Below, in pieces: positions 42,574-52,739 of a stretch of 64,000 nucleotides of DNA. Below the pieces are notes generated by a model. The model saw nothing but the letters and a program-made list of their open reading frames with translations, was not told the origin of the DNA and made no database searches. The position numbers and the translations under genes were made by a program. The stretch is taken from NCBI GenBank assembly GCA_951799405.1, contig OX637333.1:30210904-30274903 (forward strand), written 5' to 3'. The number at the start of each line of letters is the position of its first letter. Position 1 is the first letter of the stretch. The stretch comes from Agapetus fuscipes (taxonomy: Eukaryota > Arthropoda > Insecta > Trichoptera > Glossosomatidae).

Positions 42574-42835
42574 CGGTCCGTAGTCTAGTGGTTAACACTT
42601 CTGACTCGTAAACGGAAGGTTGTGGGTTCGAATCCCGGCGGAGTACAAAAATATACCATTTATATTTCCAAATGTGCTCTTCGCTGGGTTGAAAAATTCA
42701 TAAACCTTTACCAAAGACCGGTCATTGAAAGGTCCATCCAACTTTACAACAACTGAGTCTTGCTTGAGAATTGGCGCTTTCTACAGCGACACACAAAAAC
42801 AGCGCTCACCCAATAAATCATCCTAATATTATTAT
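42574..42835 (+). repeat. SINE-B, best full-length copy
   Basis: Head GGTCCGTAGTCTAGTGGTTA (A box) and B box GGGTTCGAATCCC at 42624-42636. Body ATGTGCTCTTCGCTGGGTTG, then AACAACTGAGTCTTGCTTGA. The 3' end is ACACAAAAACAGCGCTCACC-CAATAAATCATCCTAATA with (ATT)n. The spacing of the two boxes is tRNA-like, and both look functional. Confidence 0.87.
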
Positions 42836-42949
42836 ATTACAACTTGTCGACCCCCATTTTTATGCCCCGTCGATGTAGACTCCTATCAAGTATCCCGTGA
42901 CCCCCTGGGATCTGTATCGACCACTTTGGGAATCACTGGTCTAGTGTAT

Positions 42950-43090
42950 GGATGAAATACAGTCGGATTTAGCGAGGAATCATTTACTGATATGCACCTA
43001 TCTGATAAATACGTATTCATTAGGTAAATATATTTATCTCTGTTTCTGAAATAAGTTGATAAATAGCATTCCTATTCACGATTAAGGAAA
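42950..43090 (+). repeat. SINE-C 3' half
   Basis: AATCATTTACTGATATGCAC, then CTGTTTCTGAAATAAGTTGATAAATAGCATTCC matches the 3' portion of SINE-C; no head. Confidence 0.5.
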
Positions 43091-43351
43091 AAACCTTAGT
43101 TTCACTCCTCTATCGATCGTATCACACACAATACCATGACTTGACAAACACGAGATGTATGGACAACAGTCATTAGCGGATAAGGCTAGATGGCGCATTG
43201 TTCTGTCAGAGGAGATATCTACATTACTGGCTCTGGGCCTCCCACGCCAACCTGAACCACACGCACAGGGCGGTCCTGTATGCAATATAGCTGGGCCGAG
43301 CATTCGGCAGGTAACAACTGACACCAGGAGGTTTTGTCCAATTCCTATCTA

Positions 43352-43588
43352 TAATCTTAGTTGAAAATATACTTTAACATTCAAATTCATATCAAATGCA
43401 TGCCCACAAACAGACACGTGTAAGTTCGCACTTACAAATGCTGTACTTATGTGTACTTACAGAATAAAATAAAAAACCTCATATGAACATAAACCCTGTA
43501 ACTTTTACGGAACTTAAAAAACAGGGTGACAAGTAAACCATTTGTTACAGAATGGGTGGTCAGCCTCATACCAATCTGTGAGCAAAAG
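43352..43588 (-). repeat. RTE-3' LINE tail
   Basis: TAATCTTAGTTGAAAATATA to AGAATGGGTGGTCAGCCTCA-TACCAATCTGTGAG, with a small deletion. Confidence 0.78.
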
Positions 43589-44399
43589 GATTTCGCTGGA
43601 TATTAAGTATTTATTATAACCCAGGGTGGCATTGCTGAAAACACTGCTGCGTGAAATAGTTGTGTCGGGTCTTGATGGTAATCCACGCTTTCGTCTCTTT
43701 GACATCGGCGATACAAGTACCTCCCCGCCAACTATGCGCTGGCTCAGTGAACAGTAACTTAGCGTTGCAATATGGTTCTACGCTTGAATAACAAAACACA
43801 CCTAATAAGCGTCAAAAACTGTGACGTCAGACGGCCAGACTAGTAGGGCAAAGTCTAAGAAATGTTATTGGTTGCCGAGGACTTTAGTTGTAGAGACGTG
43901 TAACGTTTGCTCGCCGAGAAAACAATTTCGAACGTCTCTGCGAAAAGCGATCCGACAATCTCTTTCTCTCTCTTATTCTACTTTTTTCCACCCTGCCTTG
44001 TGTTAGATTTCCAACTTATTATTTATTGTGAATGAAAAAGTACGGTCACCCTGTTCTCAGTGAGATATGAGTCAGGGAAGTATCAACTGTAATGTTTAGG
44101 TGTCAGCTTAATTACAGAGCGAGAAACAAAAGAATTGTGTTTCTGTGAAGAGGGATCGCCCTCATTACACTTGTATGGCATGAGCATGCATTAGTCGCAC
44201 ATGTAAGTTACACGCGTACACATGCTGCGAGTGTTTAACATACATGCATGCTAATGCCACGCGGTGCCATGGCTCACACGTGAGATAGTTGGTCACCCTG
44301 CAGTCTATACCAGTGATCAAAAACCAACGGTTGCAAACCAAATACGTGCGCATAAAAAATGTAGCCCAGAGCGATGCTAACTTGTACAGTACGGAGCCA
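43589..44399. other. Wnt5 intron sequence, no gene seen
   Basis: Contains the second copy of short repeat H (43865-43935). No gene. Confidence 0.35.
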
Positions 44400-44578
44400 C
44401 GAGATCTGATCTGAAGCGGACCTTAAGGCGATGTGTCCGATTAGCGATTCGTGTCCAAAAATAAGGTGTACTGTGATTTTTTTTATCCACAGAGTTCTTT
44501 CGCAAGCGCTAGCAAGCTCCGACTTGGATTGATATCCAAAGTGTAAGGAATTTAGCAGAATAGCGTTTCTGCTTCCTG
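44400..44578. mobile_element. MITE family M1 copy, longer interior
   Basis: GGACCTTAAGGCGATGTGTC...CCAAAAATAAGGTGTACTGT...AAGGAATTTAGCAGAATAGC. The interior CAAGCTCCGACTTGGATTGA is shared with the 25130 copy but not the 30889 copy, so two subfamilies exist. Confidence 0.72.
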
Positions 44579-44676
44579 CCGATACCTTGCTTCTCGTGAT
44601 CTTTCGTAACACTCCATTCTTTTCCCTCTAAGCACATTTGCACCAGTACGACTCCTTTCTGCTATTGATTTGAGAA

Positions 44677-44862
44677 GCGCTATTCTGCTAAATTCCTTAC
44701 ACCATAAGGCGACGAGCTGGCGATTCGTATCCAAAAATAAGATATACTGAGATTTTTTATCTATGGAGTTCTTTCGCAAACTCTAGCGCTCCCGACTGTT
44801 GTTTTGGACACGAATCGCCAGCCCGTCGCCTTAAGGTCGTAAGGAATTTAGCAGAATAGCGC
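44677..44862. mobile_element. MITE family M1, intact inverted repeats
   Basis: GCGCTATTCTGCTAAATTCC at the left and its exact reverse complement at the right (GGAATTTAGCAGAATAGCGC). The match continues inward through CTTACACCATAAGGCGACGA/TCGTCGCC-type sequence. Only 98 bp separate it from the preceding M1 copy. Confidence 0.9.
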
Positions 44863-44896
44863 ATCTGAGTTGCTAACCATATCCTCCCCGCAGTGC

Positions 44897-45155
44897 CGGT
44901 TTGGCTTATCTACCATTTGATTCAAAGATGACCTTTTAATGAAATTATCTAAAGAATCACCAATTACCACATCTATTCAGTCTATTGGTCTACACAATCT
45001 GAGCTAAGAAAAAAAACGAAAATTGTTTTAAATATTGTATTAATCGATTCCTGTTTTCATAAGACACATTGGTCTTGTACACATATAAACATTGCTCATG
45101 TGAACTTACCTCTGTTGGACATAAGATAAACACGCACTAATGGAACGATATTTGT
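44897..45155. repeat. Dispersed repeat family E, copy 2
   Basis: TTTGGCTTATCTACCATTTG, CTGAGCTAAGAAAAAAAACG, CATAAGACACATTGGTC, AAACATTGCTCATGTGAAC match 16085-16330 in order. Confidence 0.65.
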
Positions 45156-45601
45156 CCACGGTATGAGCAATATTCTATCATGTAACAATTATTATTAAGG
45201 CAAGGCTTTGTTCAAAAAGGTTGTCCACGAAGGCGCAGGGCGTCACTGAACAGATTTCATCCAGACACAATCAATTTATTAGTTTCATTTTGCTTTTGGC
45301 TTTCATTAGGCGCGCATTAATTATCGAGGAACAATGGTTGGCCACGGCATACCTGCCATGAGGCATGGCTGACTTCATTTTTAAATAATTCACCATTGTA
45401 ATAGTTAATGATGCAGACAATAAATAAATCATCGCGGCGTGATTATTGTGTTTAAACATTTGTTGGTAAAATTTAATTTCAGCCAAACGGCTCATGTGAG
45501 GCTTATTTCATGACATTTCCTTGTAAGTAGTTTCATTCAGAAGTGGCCAACCTTTTTTGCGTAAAATTTTACATACGTGAAGTAAAATTCTTATTTATAT
45601 T
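45156..45601. other. Wnt5 intron sequence, no gene seen
   Basis: A 74-codon minus-strand frame (45271-45495) has no recognised homology. Confidence 0.35.
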
Positions 45602-45609
45602 ACTTAGTG

Positions 45610-46182
45610 CAGGGGTCTTCAACCTTTTTTAGTGCAAGGGCCATTGATTTCACATCTTCCGAAGGGCCACAACTTTTCACGACACTTTACCACCTTATCA
45701 ATGAAATAAAAGACATGTACATAATTTCAAATTTCAATAATCTTTATTGGTTCATTTAAGTCAATCTTTATTGGTTAATTAAAGTCAATCAATGTGATTT
45801 TTGACATTGTTTATTTTTTACAAGTTTGTCAATATTGGTTTTCATTTTTGTGGTTGAAACCCGCAGACTACCTTCCAGATGTGCATCTGTTATTCTTGAC
45901 CTTGTTGTCGATTTCACATACTTCATACGAGAAAACAGCTGCTCACACACATATGTGCTCCCAAACAATGAAATCATTTTCATGGTATTTTTTCACTCAT
46001 ATGTGTGAAAGAGTGACATTGCGAATGCTGACGATTGTGAGTCGTATATTACTCGTATGTACATATATATCGCATATCACTGGACGCCATATTTTATTTT
46101 TTTAGCCTCTGGTGGCCGCGGGCCGCAAAAAATTAGCTGGCGGGCCACATGAGGCCCGAGGGCCGCGGGTTGAAGACCTTAG
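45610..46182 (-). mobile_element. Internally deleted hAT transposon with 8-bp TSD
   Basis: Left end CAGGGGTCTTCAACC and right end GGTTGAAGACCTTAG are inverted repeats (12 of 15). The element is flanked by perfect 8-bp duplications ACTTAGTG (45602-45609 and 46183-46190). It retains a fragment of transposase coding sequence on the minus strand. 573 bp, so it is non-autonomous. Confidence 0.93.
45789..45983 (-). pseudogene. hAT transposase C-terminal remnant
   Basis: 64-codon frame reading MKMISLFGSTYVCEQLFSRM, then KYVKSTTRSRITDAHLEGSL and TTKMKTNIDKLVKNKQC. 'LFGSTYxCEQxFSxM...K...RSRxTDxHLxxxLRxxT' is the C-terminal hAT dimerisation segment of the type found in vertebrate and arthropod domesticated or active hAT transposases. 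The catalytic DDE region and BED finger are missing. Confidence 0.85.
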
Positions 46183-46309
46183 ACTTAGTGTGTTTCTGAT
46201 CAAAAAAGTGAAATTAGAATCCATAAAAAAATGACATGCTTTATAATTTAAAGCGTACCTACATATTATTATGTATTATGTAATCTATTATCAGTTCTGT
46301 CTATAATCT

Positions 46310-46470
46310 ATAATTTTAGTGTGTACCTACTAAAATATGAAAAAAAAAAATCAAATCTCAAATGAACCCTGCAACTCCTGCCGCCCTTCTCTGAAACAGA
46401 GGTGATATTGGCAAATTGAACCAATTTTTAAAGGATGGAATGGTCAGCCTCATACCAACCTATATGACAA
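46310..46470 (-). repeat. RTE-3' LINE tail, internally deleted
   Basis: ATAATTTTAGTGTGTACCTA, then AAATGAACCCTGCAACTCCT-GCCGCCCTTC and TGGTCAGCCTCATACCAACC. Confidence 0.7.
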
Positions 46471-46499
46471 GGAACAAAAAATATGAGATTTTTTTAAAA

Positions 46500-46625
46500 A
46501 ACAGATTATTATTTTCCCAAGCTTAGCATTATTTCACCTCAAGTACTTTCTACTTGCTTAACTATTTTCTAGAGGACACTGTTACAAAATTGACAAGACA
46601 AAAACCATATAGAGAAATGAAAAGG
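46500..46625. repeat. Dispersed repeat family F, copy 2
   Basis: TTTCACCTCAAGTACTTTCT, then CTAGAGGACACTGTTACAAA-ATTGACAAGACAAAAACCAT matches 12290-12435. Confidence 0.6.
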
Positions 46626-46707
46626 ATGAGATGAACCAAGATTGTAATATAATCAGACTTATAAAATACAATAGTTAAACATTGAAAAAATAGAATCCGA
46701 ATAAGAA

Positions 46708-47516
46708 ACACAACTGATTATTGTTCTTTGATCCCTAAGGGTAGCATTGGCGTGCTGCGTCTCCAGAGCTCTGACCTCAGCTCTTCATTTCCTGTCCTCG
46801 ACTAAGCAACACAACTGATTATTGTTCTTTGATCCCTAAGGGTAGCATTGGCGTGCTGCGTCTCCAGAGCTCTGACCTCAGCTCTTCATTTCCTGTCCTC
46901 GACTAAGCAACACAACTGATTATTGTTCTTTGATCCCTAAGGGTAGCATTGGCGTGCTGCGTCTCCAGAGCTCTGACCTCAGCTCTTCATTTCCTGTCCT
47001 CGACTAAGCAACACAACTGATTATTGTTCTTTGATCCCTAAGGGTAGCATTGGCGTGCTGCGTCTCCAGAGCTCTGACCTCAGCTCTTCATTTCCTGTCC
47101 TCGACTAAGCAACACAACTGATTATTGTTCTTTGATCCCTAAGGGTAGCATTGGCGTGCTGCGTCTCCAGAGCTCTGACCTCAGCTCTTCATTTCCTGTC
47201 CTCGACTAAGCAACACAACTGATTATTGTTCTTTGATCCCTAAGGGTAGCATTGGCGTGCTGCGTCTCCAGAGCTCTGACCTCAGCTCTTCATTTCCTGT
47301 CCTCGACTAAGCAACACAACTGATTATTGTTCTTTGATCCCTAAGGGTAGCATTGGCGTGCTGCGTCTCCAGAGCTCTGACCTCAGCTCTTCATTTCCTG
47401 TCCTCGACTAAGCAACACAACTGATTATTGTTCTTTGATCCCTAAGGGTAGCATTGGCGTGCTGCGTCTCCAGAGCTCTGACCTCAGCTCTTCATTTCCT
47501 GTCCTCGACTTAGCAA
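46708..47516. repeat. 101-bp tandem repeat, eight near-identical copies
   Basis: Unit ACACAACTGATTATTGTTCT...CTTCATTTCCTGTCCTCGACTAAGCA; starts 46708, 46809, 46910 give a 101-bp period. By eye I find no difference between internal units; only the last junction reads GACTTAGC instead of GACTAAGC. Such uniformity implies very recent expansion. Confidence 0.96.
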
Positions 47517-47520
47517 GTTC

Positions 47521-47833
47521 TCATAAAAATAATAATTACAATATTAGGATGATTTATTTGGTGAGCGCTGTTTTTGTGTGTATCACACCTCAAGATCCCT
47601 CTGCGAGCTTGGTCATCGCTGTAGGAAGCGCCAATTCTCAAGCAAGACCCAGTTGTTGTAAGGTTGGATGGACCTTTCAGTGACCGGTCTTTGGTAAAGG
47701 CTTATGAATTTTCCAACCCAGCGAAGAGCACATTTGGAAATATAAATGGTATATTTTTGTGCTTCGCCAGGATTCGAATCCACAGCCTTCCATTTACGAG
47801 TCCGAAGTGTTGCCACTGGACTACGGACCGGTC
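47521..47833 (-). repeat. SINE-B, full-length, 3' partner of a 5S-containing composite
   Basis: Tail AATATTAGGATGATTTATTT at the left, AGCGCTGTTTTTGTGTGTAT, body TCCAACCCAGCGAAGAGCAC. B box GGATTCGAATCC and head TGGACTACGGACCGG at the right end. Confidence 0.85.
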
Positions 47834-47841
47834 CAAAAAAT

Positions 47842-47959
47842 GCCAACAACACGCGGTGTACCTGAGCGGTCACCCATCTAAGTAGCATCCGCGCCCAATG
47901 TTGCTTAACTTCGGTGATCTGATGAGAACCGGTGCTTTCAACATGACATCGTCGTTGAC
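47842..47959 (-). rRNA. 5S rRNA-derived sequence (pseudogene or SINE module)
   Basis: The minus strand reads from GTCAACGACGATGTCATG through CACCGGTTCTCATCAGATCA, CCGAAGTTAAGCAACATTGG-GCGCGG, TTAGATGGGTGACCGC to ACACCGCGTGTTGTTGGC, then TTTTTT. This is a 118-nt, end-to-end 5S rRNA. The internal promoter A box (AAGTTAAGCAACATTGGGCG) and C box (TAGATGGGTGACCGCT) are near consensus. Helical positions are altered (TCATCAGATC for the usual TCGTCCGATC; GGATGCTACTT for GGTTAGTACTT). A lone divergent 5S directly fused to SINE-B is more likely a 5S-derived retroposon module than a working gene. Confidence 0.85.
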
Positions 47960-47974
47960 AATCGTGGTATCTCA

Positions 47975-48010
47975 TGTCTTGCGATGGCTGAGTAAACCCT
48001 GTAAGCTCAA
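47975..48010 (-). repeat. SINE-A-like fragment upstream of the 5S module
   Basis: CTTGCGATGGCTGAGTAAAC matches SINE-A CTTGTGAAGGCTGAGTAAACC and precedes the 5S module in the same orientation. Confidence 0.5.
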
Positions 48011-48254
48011 GTGGATAATGTGAATACACACTCAATATTCCTAAGGGATAATAAACCTTTCAAAAATCAGGTTTGGTGAACCTTTTCAAGCCCAAATTGT
48101 TTTTTTAGTAGCGACAAAGGTGCACGACCTTGAGGCAGGTGCATCAAAAAGGTTTGTGGAATTCGAAACCTTAAAAATAAAAGGAAGCGAAAACGAGACC
48201 AATAAAGGATCAGCCTTAGGCCGTCTTCAGTCCAAGTATTGAAAATCATCATTA

Positions 48255-48420
48255 TGAGCACAAAAAATGTGCCATTTCTATTTTCAAATTTGCTCTTCTC
48301 TGGGTTCAAAAATTCATAAACCTTTACCAATGACCGGTCATCAAAGGTCTATCCAGCCTTACAGAAACTGGGTCTTGCTTGAAAATTGGCGCTTTGTAGC
48401 GACGACCAAGCTTGTAAAAA
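48255..48420 (+). repeat. SINE-B, headless 5' part of a second B-A composite
   Basis: GAGCACAAAAAATGTGCCAT, TTGCTCTTCTCTGGGTTCAA, TTACAGAAACTGGGTCTTGC and GACGACCAAGCTTGTAAAAA, then directly SINE-A. Confidence 0.8.
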
Positions 48421-48722
48421 GTCCGGTCGATAGCTCAGCTGGTAGAATACTTGCATTCCATGCTGAGAGCAAGGGTCCATCCCCACCCAGGTTGTCAGAA
48501 ATGATTTCCCGTTTCGGTGTTTATTTCAAACCCAAAATAAATACCGGCACGGTGTACTCAGCCTTCACAAGAAATGAGAACTAGCCTCTTCCCCCCGGGA
48601 GATGGGAAACTCCCCCTTCAACTGAAACTGGTTGATGTGAGACCGGCCCCCTTACCCGTAAAAATAAATAGGTCCCGAATCGTCACATGCGAGGTTACAC
48701 TATACGTGTAGCTTAGTTGCGT
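48421..48722 (+). repeat. SINE-A, 3' part of a B-A composite
   Basis: CCGGTCGATAGCTCAGCTGG head, GGTTGTCAGAAATGATTTCC body, tail ACACTATACGTGTAGCTTAG. Confidence 0.85.
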
Positions 48723-48734
48723 GCGTATCGTCAT

Positions 48735-49175
48735 CATCTTCTAAGACAGCCTTTTGTGCCAGTCATCTGTCTCTGTTGGTTGCCATCCTCATGTAAAGGC
48801 AGTGCCTTGTTGTGCCAGCCATTTGTCTCTGTTGGTTGTCATTCTCATGGTAAGGCAGTGCCTTGTTGTCCCAACCATCTGTCTCTGTTGGTTGACATCC
48901 TATTGTAAAGGCAGGGCCTTGTTGTGCCAGCCATCTGTCTCTGTTGGTTGCCATCCTCATGTAAAGGCAGTGTCTTGTTGTGCCAGCCATCTGTCTCTGT
49001 TGGTTGTCATTCTCATGTAAAGGCAGTGCCTCGTTGTCCCAACCATCTGTCTCTGTTGGTTGACATACTCTTGTAAAGGCAGGGCCTTGTTGTGCCAGCC
49101 ATCTGTTTCTGTTGGTTGACATCCTCTTGTAAAGGCAGGGCCTTGTTGTGCCAGTCATCTGTCTCTGTTGGTTGC
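48735..49175. repeat. ~57-bp minisatellite, about eight copies
   Basis: Unit CTTGTTGTGCCAGCCATCTG-TCTCTGTTGGTTGCCATCCT-CATGTAAAGGCAGTGC; period 56-58 bp, with alternating GCCAGCC and CCCAACC types. The minus frames (TNRDRWLAQQGPAF repeats) are by-products. A single diverged unit reappears at 55060-55135. Confidence 0.92.
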
Positions 49176-49270
49176 CATCTTCTTGAGCTGCGAATAGGAG
49201 GAGACATCCATGAGCCGCCTCACATCCTGGATGAAGTTCTTGGGTGATCTCTTGTTCGTCTTCCTTCGAA
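49165..49270. repeat. Dispersed repeat J, copy 1 (flank of the 57-bp array)
   Basis: CTGCGAATAGGAGGAGACAT, then TCTCTTGTTCGTCTTCCTT, is repeated at 55120-55200 next to the lone minisatellite unit. So the array grew inside a larger dispersed repeat. Confidence 0.6.
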
Positions 49271-49461
49271 CCCTGTCGCCTGGGCTTGCCAGCTGTTAGG
49301 AGACCGGTTTCCTTATCTCCGTGTGTGCAGGTACATGCTTTATCTCTGTGCTTAGGCTGAGATACTGTTTACGATTATGTGACGAGCGGAGGGAGAGGAC
49401 AACCTGCGTGGGCTGCCAGCAGACATCTCTAATCTAAGTTGCATTAGCATTTGAGGCCCTC

Positions 49462-49757
49462 TCTATGTAGTGCAACTTCTTAGCGCGTAGTCCCAGAAAG
49501 AACCGCATGTAGGAACCTATTTATTTTCACAGGTAAGTGACCGGCCTTGCGCTAACCTCTTTCCTGGAAGTGCGGATTTTCCAGCTCTCGAGGGTGCTGG
49601 TTCTCATTTCTTGTGAAGGCTGAGTATACCATATCGGTATTTTTATTTTGGCTTTGAAATAAACACCGAAACGGGAAATAATTTTTGACACATTTGGAGA
49701 TTAAACCCTAGCCCCCTGGCATGGAACGCGTTTTTCCAACTGAGCTATCGACTGCAG
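49462..49757 (-). repeat. SINE-A, degenerate full-length
   Basis: TATGTAGTGCAACTTCTTAG tail, TTTCTTGTGAAGGCTGAGTA, ACACCGAAACGGGAAATAAT, head TTCCAACTGAGCTATCGACTG. Preceded by a short RTE-3' terminus at 49430. Confidence 0.8.
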
Positions 49758-50654
49758 TTGCGAAAAATAATAATTGCACAACAACAGATCTGCGAGTAAA
49801 CAGTGCTGCTCTCACCTTATCTTGCTGAATGAGTAGTCAGCCTCATGCCAATCTGTTAACTTGATATAACCCAGTATTGTGAATGGCACTGCATAAACTG
49901 CGCGTTTGTTGACAGTGCCGAGTTGCTTTCCGAAATCTGTTGTGTTTATCGGTACTGGAGCTACCGGACGTTTCCCATGTCTGCGATGAGCTTCTTTAGC
50001 GTGCTGATTCTTACGTCGCGCCCGCGGAAGCCAACGTAGTCCATGCTTCGTTTATTACATCAAGTTGTATTTATGACTCAAGGGTTACACCTTCTGATTG
50101 GAGAAAAGGCTTGTACAAGACAACTGAGGAAACCCTCCCCTTCGGGAACAGGGACAGGCGGTTAGAGTTCCCGTCTGAACTAAAGATATCCACTCTCTGA
50201 GCTGAAATTATTTCTTAAAATTCGGTAAATGTTAGAAAACAATCACACTTCTCTATATCGGCTAGAATTACTCAATTTTTAGAGGATTTGAAGACCTGAA
50301 AATTTTACTGTAATTGTCAGAATATTAGTTAAAGTCTACTGGACTTCCAAGTCCTACTACTCCATGTACATATATGCTGAGTGCAGCTCCATATAACTCT
50401 GATGGGCCTTATCGTCGCCCAGCACTGAGTCGACCATCAGTTTATTGTTCAATAAAACACAGATAATGGAATTCTTTTCCTACTTTAGAAAAAAAACCTC
50501 ATTGCCTTTCTCGTAAACTTACAGAAAACATGCAAGCCTATCGCATCAGGAGATAACAGAATTTAATGTTCTTCAAAAGTAAATAAGAGACAGAACATCA
50601 TCTCACGTAGTGCTGGACCTACAGTGTATACGGGGAAACTCCAGTAATTCTAGT
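49758..50654. other. Wnt5 intron sequence with repeat G copy 2
   Basis: Repeat G lies at 49925-50020 (GGAGCTACCGGACGTTTCCC, ATGTCTGCGATGAGCTTCTT). No gene otherwise. Confidence 0.45.
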
Positions 50655-50760
50655 CCATTGACTAATAGGTTGGTATGAGGCTGGCCCCACATGCCGTACA
50701 AACTGTACACTTTTGCCAATGCCACCCCGGTTTCAGGGAAGATCGACAAAAGTAAATAAA
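50655..50760 (+). repeat. RTE-3' LINE tail, 5' part only
   Basis: ATTGACTAATAGGTTGGTAT-GAGGCTGGCC to GTTTCAGGGAAGATCGACAA. Confidence 0.72.
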
Positions 50761-51757
50761 TCCATTGCGTCATAATTATACCAGTAACAATATCTATCCA
50801 CACTCATCACAAACAAAAATAACTTCACCGACCTCAATACCTTCTTAAGTTGCCTACGAGCTTAGTTACTCGTAAGTGGACACAGTTTGCTATTTCTTGA
50901 TGTTAGGTTAGACGATGCTGAGGTAGACAAATAGTAAACCCTGCCGTGGTGGCCGTGACAGCCACCGGGGAATGAGGACGCAGCCATTGTGAGAAAATAT
51001 CCCGTGTGCACTCGTTTTAAAAACCTCTAGCGTGGGCGTGCGTAAATGGTAGAGCTTTAACTTCTGTATATTTTTGATATAAAATTCAACTAAACTGTCT
51101 GAAAACGACAATAAACATCGTTATTAAATAATCAATGTGACATGCTTGTGTGAACTTTCACAATTTACTATTTGTTGTAACGGTAAAATATCAGTTAAGT
51201 CAGAAAAATACAACTTTATTTTTTCTTCGAAGTACCTATTGATAGATTGTTAAAGTTTTGAGGGCATTATATAAATCTTATATGTTAACATATCCTTGCA
51301 ACTTAGGTTATAGTTAGATGTTAAATGGCTTATTATTCAAAATAATTACATTGTGTGAACATAAAATAAATTAAAAACCTAAATCAAGTCTAAATTTACT
51401 GCCTCATGGAGGAAGTTCCTGATGGAGATTCATTTAACCAATTTTTAATTATCATATCGAATAATTAAAAGCAAGCATCACTTGTTAATTAAATAATCAA
51501 AAGGTTTATTAATTAATTAAATTTGAGGTTAAAAATAAACACGCTATTCATTTATGAGCTGTTGATGAAGCCGTGTTCCATGTGAATGCACGCGCATGCC
51601 TTTAAAATTTCATTCAAGAATTTATAATTAAATTAATTAATTAATCTTCAATGTTTTCATTTAATTTTAATGATTTAATCATTATACGTGTTGTTCTCTT
51701 ATTTGACTGGGTGGTCAGCTACGATGTAGGATGATTACATGTATAAAACAATTGTGT
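50761..51757. other. Wnt5 intron sequence, mostly AT-rich
   Basis: One RTE-3' terminus fragment at 51268-51315 (ACATATCCTTGCAACTTAGG) and a TTAATTAATTAA-rich stretch at 51440-51650. No gene. Confidence 0.45.
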
Positions 51758-52008
51758 TTCCTTGACTTATAGGTTGGTATGAGGCTGACCACCCATACTG
51801 TAAAAAATGGTTCACTTTGCCAATGTCACCCCTGTGTCAGGGAAGGTCGGCAAAAGTTGTGGGGCTTAAGTTCATTTGAGGTTTGGATTTTATTTGTAAG
51901 TACACATTCACTATTCAGCATATTTTGTAAGCGCGAACTACACGTGTTGGTTTGTGGGCATACATCTGAGAGCTTCAATTGAATGTATCCTTGCAACATA
52001 GATTATAG
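51758..52008 (+). repeat. RTE-3' LINE tail, full copy
   Basis: TTCCTTGACTTATAGGTTGG to TCCTTGCAACATAGATTATA. Nearest relative by eye is the copy at 25598 (shared GTAAGTACACA...GCGAACTACACGTGTT). Confidence 0.87.
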
Positions 52009-52109
52009 ATATTATTATTATAGTATCGGGAACATTTGATTGTTCATAGGCGGCCATGTCGTTTAAACGCTTTCTATCTGTCTTTATGATGGTAGGCATG
52101 ATGAGACTG

Positions 52110-52175
52110 CTGGGCCCAGGGTCTGCAAACTACGGCCGCGGTCCAGATCTGGCCCACTAGAGTCATCAATCCAGC
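52110..52175. mobile_element. hAT-like terminal fragment
   Basis: CAGGGTCTGCAAACTACGGC-CGCGGTCCAGATCTGGCCC resembles the 'CAGGGGTCTGCAAACT..GGCCCGCGG' ends of hAT MITEs. No partner terminus found. Confidence 0.45.
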
Positions 52176-52194
52176 CGGTGACAGAATGATGAGC

Positions 52195-52690
52195 AGGCCC
52201 AGATTAAGACCACTGGGGGCCCTGATGCGGGCAAAGTCAGGGGGCCCCCAACCCTCTATCCCCTCCCACCAACACTTCCCTGCGCCAACCAATAAATATA
52301 ACGGCTCTTTGAATTTGTTTTTGGGAAACCTCTTCGGGAGGTCTATGACACTTGCTAGAGCGAGCTTCGTCTTATCGTTTTTGTACAAAAATGTGTTGAA
52401 ATATTTTTCTGTACAATTTCGTATAAGTCACCATGAGCGTCTTTGGTCTCGAAGGCTACTTTTGATTTGGACCCCAAAAATTATAAGTAAATATCTCTAA
52501 TAACTTATGTCCAAAAAGGTTTATGAGGGCGTGGTCGTGAATGTTTTAAAAACCTGAGTTCTCGAATAAATTAATGTCAAATGCTTCAAATTTGACTTTA
52601 TTTTTCTAAAACGTCTCGGGGGTCCTAGAATGCAGGGGCCCTGGGTTCTGTCGCACACCTCGAGCCGCCCTTTGTCCGAGCCTGCCTATA
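52195..52690. repeat. Dispersed repeat family K, copy 1
   Basis: Starts AGGCCCAGATTAAGACCACT-GGGGGCCCTG and ends GCCGCCCTTTGTCCGAGCCTG; the ends are loosely inverted (AGGCYCGSATTAAG / rc). Collinear with 54546-54782, which is shorter. Confidence 0.6.
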
Positions 52691-52739
52691 TAAAACCTTG
52701 TTTACAATTTTTCATAAAACACAGACACACCTCAAAACA

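Noticed and set aside
47842..47959. Functional 5S rRNA gene
   Set aside because: Changes at conserved helical positions, single copy, and fusion to SINE-B speak for a pseudogene or retroposon module.
47613..48035. 140-codon minus-strand open frame
   Set aside because: It runs through SINE-B, the 5S module and a SINE-A scrap; no coding gene would be built that way.
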